DNA of 6,840 nt from Thermoproteota archaeon (GTDB taxonomy: Archaea; Thermoproteota; Thermoprotei_A; Sulfolobales; Desulfurococcaceae), in assembly GCA_013154205.1 (NCBI GenBank), contig JAADCY010000007.1, forward strand, positions 1-6,840, in the 5' to 3' direction. Each line of letters starts with the position of its first letter. The first letter of the stretch is position 1. The translations under genes were made by a program, and so were the position numbers. Under the pieces are notes generated by a model that did not search any database, was not told where the DNA came from, and saw nothing but the letters and a program-made list of their open reading frames with translations. Positions 1 through 5,871 of the stretch are shown one piece after another.

Positions 1-141
1 ATAATAAACATACCCGAAAACCCAGTCCAAACAATAATAAAATACAGCGGAGCAATAACCATAGCACTAATAATAACAGCAATAATACTAACAAAGAAAA
101 AACTAGCACCACTAATCAAAAACAAAATATGTAAAACATAA
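1..141 (+). CDS. C-terminal end of a membrane-anchored protein (5' partial)
   Basis: The first 46 codons of the window are open in frame 1 and end at a TAA at 139-141. The encoded tail has a hydrophilic start (NIPENPVQ), a hydrophobic stretch of about 16 residues rich in Ile, Ala and Thr (roughly residues 16-31), then KKK and a short basic tail ending in KICKT. This is the usual look of a stop-transfer anchor with a cytoplasmic basic tail. In archaea such tails occur on surface proteins and on solute-binding proteins of ABC transporters. The body of the protein lies outside the window, so its function cannot be named. Third codon positions are almost all A or C; the only exceptions among sense codons are one AAG and one TGT. 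That differs from the other genes here. Frame 3 is also open nearly as far but gives a low-complexity Asn-rich product, so frame 1 is preferred. Confidence 0.6.
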   Translation: MINIPENPVQTIIKYSGAITIALIITAIILTKKKLAPLIKNKICKT

Positions 142-315
142 ATTGTTCACAGGATTTCATATTTGTCCAATTCTAAAAAAGAAAAACCTAGTGATAGCAG
201 GACTGCTCGTACAAATTATTTGTTTTAACCCGTTCTTTTGTGGTTGATATGGTTGATTTAATTTTTGATTATTTGTTTTTGAGTTGTTAACCTATGGGTT
301 TGGTCTTGTCATGGT

Positions 316-334
316 GTTTATGGAAATCATAAAC
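316..334. repeat. Perfect 7-bp inverted repeat (hairpin) in spacer
   Basis: GTTTATG at 316-322 is followed by a 5-base loop (GAAAT) and its exact complement CATAAAC at 328-334. As plus-strand RNA an extra G-U pair could close the loop to three bases. No long T-run follows directly, so it does not look like a standard archaeal terminator. It could be a protein-binding dyad or an RNA structure. No function can be assigned. Confidence 0.45.
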
Positions 335-543
335 TTGTTATAATTATCTATATGGTTAGGTATTTTCTATCTACTCTGCGAGTTTTTGGTTCGTTTCTTG
401 TTTGATTCTGGTTTTGTTTTAAGGAGTGGTGCTTTCCATTATATGTTAATTATTAATCTATTTTTGTGGCTTGCTTGAGTATCGTTATTTCCCTGGTAGA
501 TCTGAGAATTTATTGTTTTTTAGTTCATTTGATAAAAATTATA

Positions 544-554
544 GATATGATATC
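544..554. promoter_or_regulatory. 11-base palindrome upstream of the LysRS box A
   Basis: GATATGATATC is a perfect palindrome around a central G. It ends about 32 bases upstream of the box A at 587. The hexamer CGATAT occurs on the minus strand overlapping it (550-555) and again on the plus strand at 572-577 and 601-606, so three copies surround the predicted promoter. That arrangement is compatible with a transcription-factor site, but in AT-rich DNA such short words also arise by chance. Confidence 0.25.
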
Positions 555-586
555 GTTTAGGATGTCTATGACGATATAATAAATGC

Positions 587-594
587 TTTATATA
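587..594 (+). promoter_or_regulatory. Archaeal box A (TATA) promoter of the LysRS gene
   Basis: TTTATATA is an exact match to the crenarchaeal box A consensus TTTAWATA. With the usual spacing of about 25 bases, transcription would start near 615-620, giving a leader of about 30-35 nt before the TTG start at 652, long enough to hold the GGTG ribosome-binding site. The box lies in the left arm of a 6-bp inverted repeat (ATATAG at 590-595, CTATAT at 609-614), which may or may not be functional. Confidence 0.6.
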
Positions 595-640
595 GATGCT
601 CGATATTGCTATATGTCATAGTGGAATCATTGGTGTTGCG

Positions 641-644
641 GGTG
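641..644 (+). promoter_or_regulatory. Shine-Dalgarno site supporting the TTG start of LysRS
   Basis: GGTG at 641-644 lies 7 bases before TTG 652 and matches the part of the archaeal ribosome-binding consensus that pairs with the CACC of the 16S rRNA 3' end. It supports the unusual TTG start. The frame upstream has a TAG at 619-621 and no ATG or GTG in between. Confidence 0.5.
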
Positions 645-651
645 CTGTGTT

Positions 652-2286
652 TTGGGTTTTAAACACTGGATTGATGAGTTGGCTGATAAGCTTGAAGAGA
701 AGCTTAGGTCTCGCGGCAAGGATGTATTAGTGTTTAATGGGGGTCTGAGTGTTTCGGGCCTTCAGCATGTTGGGCGTCTTAGGGGAGAGATTATTATTCC
801 TGAGACTCTGCGGAGGATTCTACGTGGCAGGGGGTTCCAGATCAAGCAGTACCTTACCCTCTATACGCAGGATGCATGGAAGGGTAAGGAGAGCCAACGC
901 AGAGCCTTCAAGGATCCCGATGAAGCCCGGAAGTATGCTGGGTGGCCCCTGATAAGAGTACCTGATCCGTATGGTTGTCACCGTAACTGGGTTGAGCATT
1001 TCTGGAATGATTTCGGCCCCTACATCAAGGAGTTCACCGATGGCGAGATAGAGGTTGTGACAACCACTGATCTCTATGCTGGTAGGCTGAAAGAATTTAC
1101 TAAGAAGACCTTTGAAATCAGGGATCGTGTTAGGGAGATAATTAACAAGTACCGTGGCAGGAAAAAGTATCCCGAGTCATGGATACCTTTCGAACCAGTA
1201 TGTGAGAAGTGCGGCAGGATAGATAAGACCGAGGCCACGGGGATAGTAGGGAATGAAATCGTCGAGTACAAGTGTAAGAACTGCGGCCACCATGGAGTAA
1301 CAAGCATCGACAACGGCAAGCTAAACTGGAGGATCGAATGGGTTGGAGTATGGTGGGCTCTAGGCGTAGATTTTGAGCCATACGGCAAAGACCACGCGAC
1401 CCCTGGAGGGAGCAGGGATAGCTGTGTGGATCTAGCCATTAATGCTTACGGAATAAGGCCTCCTGAGGGAATACCCTATGAATGGGTAGCAATGAGGACT
1501 AGAGACAAGAGAATAGTAGACATGTCGAGTAGTGACTTCACAGGGTTTACGCCAAGGGAATGGTATGAGGTCGCGCATCCACACATATATAGGTTCCTCG
1601 TACTCAGGACCCCGCCAATGAAGAAGCTTATCGTGAGCCTATATGAGATACCACAATACTATAGCCAGTACTATCAGGCTGAGCGAATATACTACGGCAT
1701 TGAGGATCCCGGTGATAAAGAGAAGAAGGTTCTCCTCTCGAGAAGTTATGAGCTAAGCTATCCACATGGTAATCCTCCAGAAAAGATACCTGAACAAGTA
1801 CCCTACACTCACCTAGCGGTTCTCGTTCAGCTTGTCCCGAGAGAGTTATGGGGAACAGAAGGTCTGAGGAGACTCAGGAATAGTGGTCACCTGCCCGAAA
1901 ATCCTACCGAGTACGGTGTCAAAAGGATACTCGAGACCATGGAAAAGGCTAGTAGGTGGGTTGAAAAGTATGCACCAGACTACCTTAAGATAAAACTGTT
2001 GCCGGAGCCTGACCCCAGGATAATAGAGAAGATACCGCCTGAGCACCGCGAGACACTGTATAGGATTGGAGAGATGCTTGAATCTCTCGAAGAATGGAAT
2101 GATGAAGCAATAAAGAAGATAATGATCGAAGCGACCAAGAACCTAGATTCTAAGGGGAGGCGTGAACTATATCATAACTTCTATAAGCTATTCTTGGGTC
2201 AGCCTAGTGGACCTAGAGCAGCACCACTAATAGCGTTGATGGGTAAAGAGACAAGTGTAAAGTTCTTAAAATCTGCTAAGAAGTAA
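652..2286 (+). CDS. lysS: Class I lysyl-tRNA synthetase
   Basis: The 544-residue product should charge tRNA-Lys with lysine in the cytoplasm, using ATP. It belongs to the class I LysRS type found in many archaea, not the bacterial/eukaryotic class II enzyme. Visible hallmarks are the HIGH-like segment SVSGLQHVGR (33-42, H39), a four-cysteine zinc knuckle (C184, C187, C208, C211), the GKDH motif (245-248) followed by GGSRDS, a KMSKS-region segment at 290-295, and the C-terminal block QPSGPRAAPLIALMGKE (517-532) typical of the family. Length is normal for the family. The start is TTG: it is the first start after an in-frame TAG, keeps the conserved HW near the N-terminus and has a GGTG site upstream. 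The oddity is that the KMSKS loop reads DMSSSD, with aspartate at both usual lysine positions. The gene has its own promoter and faces the protease gene tail to tail. The family call is firm; full activity is inferred. Confidence 0.95.
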   Translation: MGFKHWIDELADKLEEKLRSRGKDVLVFNGGLSVSGLQHVGRLRGEIIIPETLRRILRGRGFQIKQYLTLYTQDAWKGKESQRRAFKDPDEARKYAGWPLIRVPDPYGCHRNWVEHFWNDFGPYIKEFTDGEIEVVTTTDLYAGRLKEFTKKTFEIRDRVREIINKYRGRKKYPESWIPFEPVCEKCGRIDKTEATGIVGNEIVEYKCKNCGHHGVTSIDNGKLNWRIEWVGVWWALGVDFEPYGKDHATPGGSRDSCVDLAINAYGIRPPEGIPYEWVAMRTRDKRIVDMSSSDFTGFTPREWYEVAHPHIYRFLVLRTPPMKKLIVSLYEIPQYYSQYYQAERIYYGIEDPGDKEKKVLLSRSYELSYPHGNPPEKIPEQVPYTHLAVLVQLVPRELWGTEGLRRLRNSGHLPENPTEYGVKRILETMEKASRWVEKYAPDYLKIKLLPEPDPRIIEKIPPEHRETLYRIGEMLESLEEWNDEAIKKIMIEATKNLDSKGRRELYHNFYKLFLGQPSGPRAAPLIALMGKETSVKFLKSAKK

Positions 2287-2288
2287 AG

Positions 2289-2352
2289 TTTTTACCTTAA
2301 TCTTAATACAGTAGAAACTCTGTATTAGAAGTAAAAAAATCTAAATCTTTTT
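2289..2352 (+). terminator. Transcription end region of the LysRS gene
   Basis: Three bases after the stop codon there is a T5 tract (2289-2293). It is followed by a perfect 8-bp hairpin (TAATACAG at 2304-2311, loop of 8, CTGTATTA at 2320-2327) and a second T5 at 2348-2352. Archaeal intrinsic termination depends mainly on oligo-T tracts in the non-template strand, so either tract could end the transcript; the hairpin may stabilise the 3' end. Exact end points are not determinable from sequence. Confidence 0.45.
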
Positions 2353-2427
2353 CTAAGGGAATAATTAAGAGTAATTCATGCTAATAAGCTATATGAATTA
2401 AAAATTTCTTAGTTATAGATTAAAAAG
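2333..2427 (-). terminator. Transcription end region of the C25 protease gene
   Basis: Read on the minus strand after the stop at 2468, there are T5 (2427-2423), T6 (2405-2400) and T7 (2339-2333) tracts. A perfect 8-bp hairpin lies between the last two: TAATTCAT at 2372-2379 and ATGAATTA at 2393-2400, with a further inner GCT/AGC pairing. The signals overlap those for the convergent LysRS gene, giving a compact bidirectional termination zone. Confidence 0.4.
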
Positions 2428-2467
2428 GAATTATATTTGGGACACGATATTTTTGGTTTTCAAGTAT

Positions 2468-5400
2468 CTATTTTCTTTTTATTACGCCGAGCACTATTAC
2501 TGCTATCAGTATTATTATTGAGAGCAGTAATCCTGCCTCACTGTACGTAGTGGTTGTCGATAACTCATTATGTAGTGATGTCATGTTCTGGCCTAGGTTC
2601 GTGTTTATCGTGTTGATACTGTTGAGGATGCTGTTCTTAGCCTGATTCAGTAGGTTCATTAGTTCTTCAGTCTTTTTGTTCAAATTGTTTAGGCTATTTG
2701 CTACTCCTGAAAGCTTGTTTGATATAGTGCTCAGACTAGTGTTTACTTGGTTTAGACCTGTAATTATCTGGTTTAATAGTGGCTTGTATGATTCAACTTC
2801 CTGTTTTAGCGTGTTTAGTATTTCCGTGTTGGACTTTATGCCTGGTATGACCCCTGTCTTTATAAGTATTGCTAGTGATGTAAAGTTCTTATCGACACTA
2901 GTTGCTAGTGCTTTGAGTTCTTCTGATACATTGTTGAAGCCATTGTATAGTGATGCAACTGCTACTAGTGAGAAACCAGTATAGCCTTTAAGGTAAAGAT
3001 ACTCTGTCCTAGCCTCTGCCTCTATGTTTATAGAGTAACGTCCGGGTTTCTCTGGAGTAAATACTAATGCGTAGAACCCTGATCCCAAGATGTTGATCAC
3101 AGGCTTAATACTTATTCCGTCGGGTCCAGTTATGTATGCCTTTATGTTTGCATCTACTGGTTCACCGTTATAATATGTATGGAGCACTATAGTGACGCTA
3201 ACACCAGGCTCTACAATGGGCGGTGCATTAGATGTTATTACGAGGCTAGCTGTCTTCACCACCTTGATCTCTTGTGATAGGAATTTTAAGAGTGCCTTTA
3301 CAAGATCAGTGCTCACATATGTAGTTGGTAGAACAGTTACATTATAACTACCCGGCGCTATGTAGGGGAGTGCAAACTTCCACACTACAGAGCCGTAGGA
3401 CAGTGGGAGATCGGGTATTACTAATCTGCCGGCAACATAGATGTTAACTGTTCTAGAGCCCATCAAGTCCATTCCGTAGACTCCTAAATATACTGGTTCA
3501 CCTGCACCCGTGGTGTTGGGAGTTACTATGATGCCTAGTGCTCCAAGCAGTACTCTCACTTCTCCCCATCCAAGGAGACTGAATTTAACCAGAACTAATC
3601 CGTTCACGTGCTTGTTAAATGTTAGTGTGTAGTTGTAGGTACCGCTAGCAGGTATGTAGATGCTTGTTTTGTTGAGTAGGCTGTAGTCTACGAGGAACCC
3701 ATAGGAGTTCACTATCTTTACATTATGGACGTTAACGGAGTCCTCGGTACCTGTTAGGCCTATAATGGCCTTCTGTGTTATACCGTATAATGGCATATAG
3801 CCCTCAGCAAAATATGCTAGGAGATACGCTGGTAGTTTCGCTGCATAGTTATAGAGCTTCGCGACACTAATATATGCTTTCTCGGCAGGCTTACTCCATA
3901 CTGGGAGGATTAGGTTCGAATCTCCCAGTAGTGATAGCTTGAAAACTTCACCTAACACATAACTATCGAACACGGGTACTGATGTCAAATAATCTAGTAT
4001 ACCCTTGTCAACGACATAGCCGAGGGTTGTCTCGTTGGTCTTGCCAATTAGGCTAGCATATGCTTTGAGTATATTGTAATGGAGATAAGTTGCTCCGTAG
4101 TACTGCACCATCTCTATACCATTTATTATGAAGAACATTACTCCTAGCTCTGCCGCGACTCTAGCGCTCCCAATGTATGCTATCCCGCCAGCTGATGAGA
4201 GCAGGACGGCTTCTCCAAATGATGGGAAGCTGAACCAAGGAGATGGAATATTATTGTCCCATGCAGCGTTCATACACGCTACACTTGAAACTATTGGCAC
4301 AGCAGTATTCTTTTTCATTGATAATAGATCATTTACTGTTGCTAAAATCTCGAACTTCATTATTGGACCACTTTCAGTATCAATAACTAGTCTATCGCCG
4401 AGAGCTGTTCCAGAACCGTGACATAGTGCAAAATACCATAGGGCTTTCTTCTCACCACTAAGCAATGACAGAACAGCTGATCTGTTGTAGTTATTACTTG
4501 TCCTAGTAAGCATGTGTACTCTAAACATTGATAGCTGGCCCTTTATGTTCATCATTGATAGCGCTGTTTCTCCGAACATTAGAGATGTTGCGAATGGGTA
4601 TCCACCCGACAGATAAATGTCTCTACTGCTCGTTATGCCTGACTTATACCATTCTATTATCTTATCGATAACTTTTGCGACAAGAGTCGGATTGCTAAAT
4701 GGTATTCTTCCCACATAGATATTAGGTGCTAGGTCTAGGTCTGGGCTTGCGTAGAAGTAGTCTGTGGGTACCCAATTGTTGTAATCGTCAAAGAACATGT
4801 AGTGGTAATAGAAGCTGGGCGGTATATCGCTTGTGTTACCGATGATTATCAGGTTGTCGTAGCTTCCGAGTGTCTCGTTGAGGTAATCTATGATTTTCAG
4901 CGCAAGGGTCCAATTGTATGTCTCGGCTATTATACTGTTATAGCTATCCTTGAATACAGGGTTATAGAATCCAGGGTATTGTGTGATGTTGTGTATGGGT
5001 TTATAGTTTTTCCATATATAACTGGTCGTCACTATGGTCACATTGTAGCCTTTGTCCTTATAGAAGTTCGCTAGCTTATCCACGATGTTGATGAGCCTGT
5101 CTGTGGTCAATATCAGTAGTGATTTCTTTGCGAACACTACAGGTATTGGGTTGGGATAGCTAACATATACTGATGCACTGTCGACACAGTACAAGGTGTT
5201 GGTCATGGGGTCGTATTGTACTGGGTAATACCTCACCACTATGATCGTTTTGCCGTGGAGGCCATGAAGTACATCAATGCTAAGTAGTTTACCTGGATAA
5301 TACTTGTCCGACTCATAGATTGTTTTGTCCATAACGTACTTGAGACTCTGGTGTCTTCCATCATAAAAGAGTGGCTGGGGCGCTGGGAGTACTGGTCTTG

Positions 5401-5770
5401 TCACCTGCTTAACGGTGAAATGTTTTACGAGTATATAGGCATGTACGGCGTCGGCTGGTATGTAGCCGTTGACCTCTATCTTGTACGTGTAGACGGGTAG
5501 CATCGGGTATCCGGGCGTATTAATATATGATTTGGCGCCATCGGTAAGTATGAGGGTATAGCTACCATTATATGTTGTGACACGGTAGGTGTAATCTGCA
5601 TTGAAGCCTGCTGGTGCGGGGATGGGTTCGCTGGTGTAAGGCCCGATTATTCCGTGTTGTTTCAGCTCATAGTATGTTTGCTGAGGCATATACCCGAGAA
5701 CGTTAAGTGGGGCTAAGGTCATTGATAGAATTAATATTAGTATGAACATGTATTTACATAATGTGTTCAT
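2468..5770 (-). CDS. Exported, membrane-anchored C25 (gingipain-type) cysteine protease with coiled-coil stalk
   Basis: The 1100-residue protein should act outside the cell. Residues 1 to about 26 form a Sec-type signal peptide (hydrophobic ILILILSMTLA core). Residues 27-210 are a beta-rich prodomain-like region. The caspase-like catalytic domain spans about 215-625: PTDYFYASPDLD plus IYVGRIPFSN (335-360), His451 in LCHGSGT, Cys499 in SVACMNAAW, SFGEAVLLSSAGGIAYIGS (517-535) and a closing LLGDS (614-618), all in gingipain order. Beta-sandwich or Ig-like segments follow (about 680-815 and 850-920, the latter with VEPGVSVTI and FTPEKPGRY). A long regular coiled coil (about 980-1070), a transmembrane helix (about 1078-1097) and KRK close the protein. 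Sixteen N-X-S/T sequons suggest heavy glycosylation. ATG 5770 is the first start after an in-frame TGA at 5774-5776. Cleavage specificity and substrates are unknown. It is transcribed alone, divergent from the dehydrogenase gene. Confidence 0.88.
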   Translation of the reverse strand: MNTLCKYMFILILILSMTLAPLNVLGYMPQQTYYELKQHGIIGPYTSEPIPAPAGFNADYTYRVTTYNGSYTLILTDGAKSYINTPGYPMLPVYTYKIEVNGYIPADAVHAYILVKHFTVKQVTRPVLPAPQPLFYDGRHQSLKYVMDKTIYESDKYYPGKLLSIDVLHGLHGKTIIVVRYYPVQYDPMTNTLYCVDSASVYVSYPNPIPVVFAKKSLLILTTDRLINIVDKLANFYKDKGYNVTIVTTSYIWKNYKPIHNITQYPGFYNPVFKDSYNSIIAETYNWTLALKIIDYLNETLGSYDNLIIIGNTSDIPPSFYYHYMFFDDYNNWVPTDYFYASPDLDLAPNIYVGRIPFSNPTLVAKVIDKIIEWYKSGITSSRDIYLSGGYPFATSLMFGETALSMMNIKGQLSMFRVHMLTRTSNNYNRSAVLSLLSGEKKALWYFALCHGSGTALGDRLVIDTESGPIMKFEILATVNDLLSMKKNTAVPIVSSVACMNAAWDNNIPSPWFSFPSFGEAVLLSSAGGIAYIGSARVAAELGVMFFIINGIEMVQYYGATYLHYNILKAYASLIGKTNETTLGYVVDKGILDYLTSVPVFDSYVLGEVFKLSLLGDSNLILPVWSKPAEKAYISVAKLYNYAAKLPAYLLAYFAEGYMPLYGITQKAIIGLTGTEDSVNVHNVKIVNSYGFLVDYSLLNKTSIYIPASGTYNYTLTFNKHVNGLVLVKFSLLGWGEVRVLLGALGIIVTPNTTGAGEPVYLGVYGMDLMGSRTVNIYVAGRLVIPDLPLSYGSVVWKFALPYIAPGSYNVTVLPTTYVSTDLVKALLKFLSQEIKVVKTASLVITSNAPPIVEPGVSVTIVLHTYYNGEPVDANIKAYITGPDGISIKPVINILGSGFYALVFTPEKPGRYSINIEAEARTEYLYLKGYTGFSLVAVASLYNGFNNVSEELKALATSVDKNFTSLAILIKTGVIPGIKSNTEILNTLKQEVESYKPLLNQIITGLNQVNTSLSTISNKLSGVANSLNNLNKKTEELMNLLNQAKNSILNSINTINTNLGQNMTSLHNELSTTTTYSEAGLLLSIIILIAVIVLGVIKRK
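3901..3928. repeat. Strong inverted repeat inside the protease gene
   Basis: CTGGGA (3901-3906) and GATT (3908-3911) pair with AATC (3919-3922) and TCCCAG (3923-3928) across a 7-base loop, with a single unpaired G at 3907. That is a 10-bp stem with one bulge inside coding sequence. On the minus strand it encodes the GDSNLILP stretch that closes the catalytic domain. It may be a chance product of the protein sequence, or an mRNA structure between the catalytic and stalk-side domains. Confidence 0.4.
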
Positions 5771-5777
5771 ATATCAT

Positions 5778-5782
5778 ACCCT
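5778..5782 (-). promoter_or_regulatory. Shine-Dalgarno-like site of the C25 protease gene
   Basis: On the minus strand AGGGT lies 7 bases before the ATG, within AGGGTATGAT, which resembles the AGGTGAT-type archaeal ribosome-binding site. It supports ATG 5770 as the start. Confidence 0.45.
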
Positions 5783-5818
5783 GCCATAATTGTTCGGAAT
5801 TAATAATGAACAATAGAG

Positions 5819-5826
5819 CATATAAG
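5819..5826 (-). promoter_or_regulatory. Box A promoter of the C25 protease gene
   Basis: On the minus strand CTTATATG is preceded by a purine-rich AAAAGG that could serve as the TFB recognition element. It lies about 50 bases before the start codon, which predicts a transcription start near 5797 and a leader of about 27 nt containing the ribosome-binding site. Confidence 0.55.
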
Positions 5827-5850
5827 CCTTTTCACTCCGTTGCACACTGG

Positions 5851-5865
5851 TTACGAGTAAATTAC
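5851..5865. promoter_or_regulatory. TTAC/GTAA dyad between divergent promoters
   Basis: TTACGAGTAAATTAC holds three alternating half-sites: TTAC at 5851-5854, GTAA at 5857-5860 and TTAC at 5862-5865. This gives two overlapping inverted repeats. It sits between the two box A elements, ending six bases before the box A of the dehydrogenase gene. A regulator binding here could affect one or both genes. The half-sites are short, so chance is possible. Confidence 0.25.
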
Positions 5866-5871
5866 ATCACG

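Larger units (their letters stand above)
142..586. other. T+G-rich spacer without a recognisable gene
   Basis: About 445 bases separate the end of the upstream gene from the LysRS promoter. From about 215 onward the plus strand is strikingly T- and G-rich and poor in C. Plus-strand ORFs here are under about 20 codons (for example those at 250, 311 and 352). The minus strand is interrupted by many stops; its longest open stretch noticed is about 46 codons and lacks an early start. No tRNA, C/D-box guide RNA or CRISPR repeat was recognised. It contains a 9-bp-period partial duplication (GGTTGAT at 242-248 and 251-257), a hairpin at 316-334, the small palindrome TTAATTATTAA near 445-455 and an 11-base palindrome at 544-554. 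It may be a decayed gene, an untranslated region or regulatory DNA; the sequence does not decide between these. Confidence 0.5.

Noticed and set aside
352..410. Short plus-strand ORF in the spacer (17 codons from an ATG at 354)
   Set aside because: No convincing ribosome-binding site or promoter at a suitable distance, and short ORFs are expected by chance in this T/G-rich sequence.
142..651. C/D-box guide RNA or CRISPR repeat in the spacer
   Set aside because: No box C (RTGATGA) with a matching box D at suitable spacing was seen in the geneless part, and there are no repeated units of CRISPR size.
749..952. 67-codon plus-strand ORF in another frame of the LysRS gene
   Set aside because: It lies wholly inside the firmly identified LysRS gene and its translation shows no recognisable motif.
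1074..1439. 121-codon and 79-codon minus-strand ORFs opposite the LysRS gene
   Set aside because: Both are antisense shadows of LysRS codons; composition is Ser/Leu/His-rich with no domain features.
1846..2046. 66-codon minus-strand ORF opposite the end of LysRS
   Set aside because: Antisense shadow without promoter, ribosome-binding site or recognisable motif.
2676..2984. 102-codon plus-strand ORF opposite the coiled-coil region
   Set aside because: It is the complement of the regular Leu/Asn-rich coiled coil; its hydrophobic look follows from that.
3900..3930. tRNA-like T-arm (GGTTCGAATC) with flanking complementary arms
   Set aside because: The proper T-stem pairs do not form, there is no D or anticodon arm upstream, and the region is coding sequence for a conserved part of the C25 domain on the minus strand.
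4128..5074. Plus-strand ORFs of 97 and 90 codons opposite the protease gene
   Set aside because: They overlap conserved catalytic-domain coding sequence on the minus strand and have no family features.
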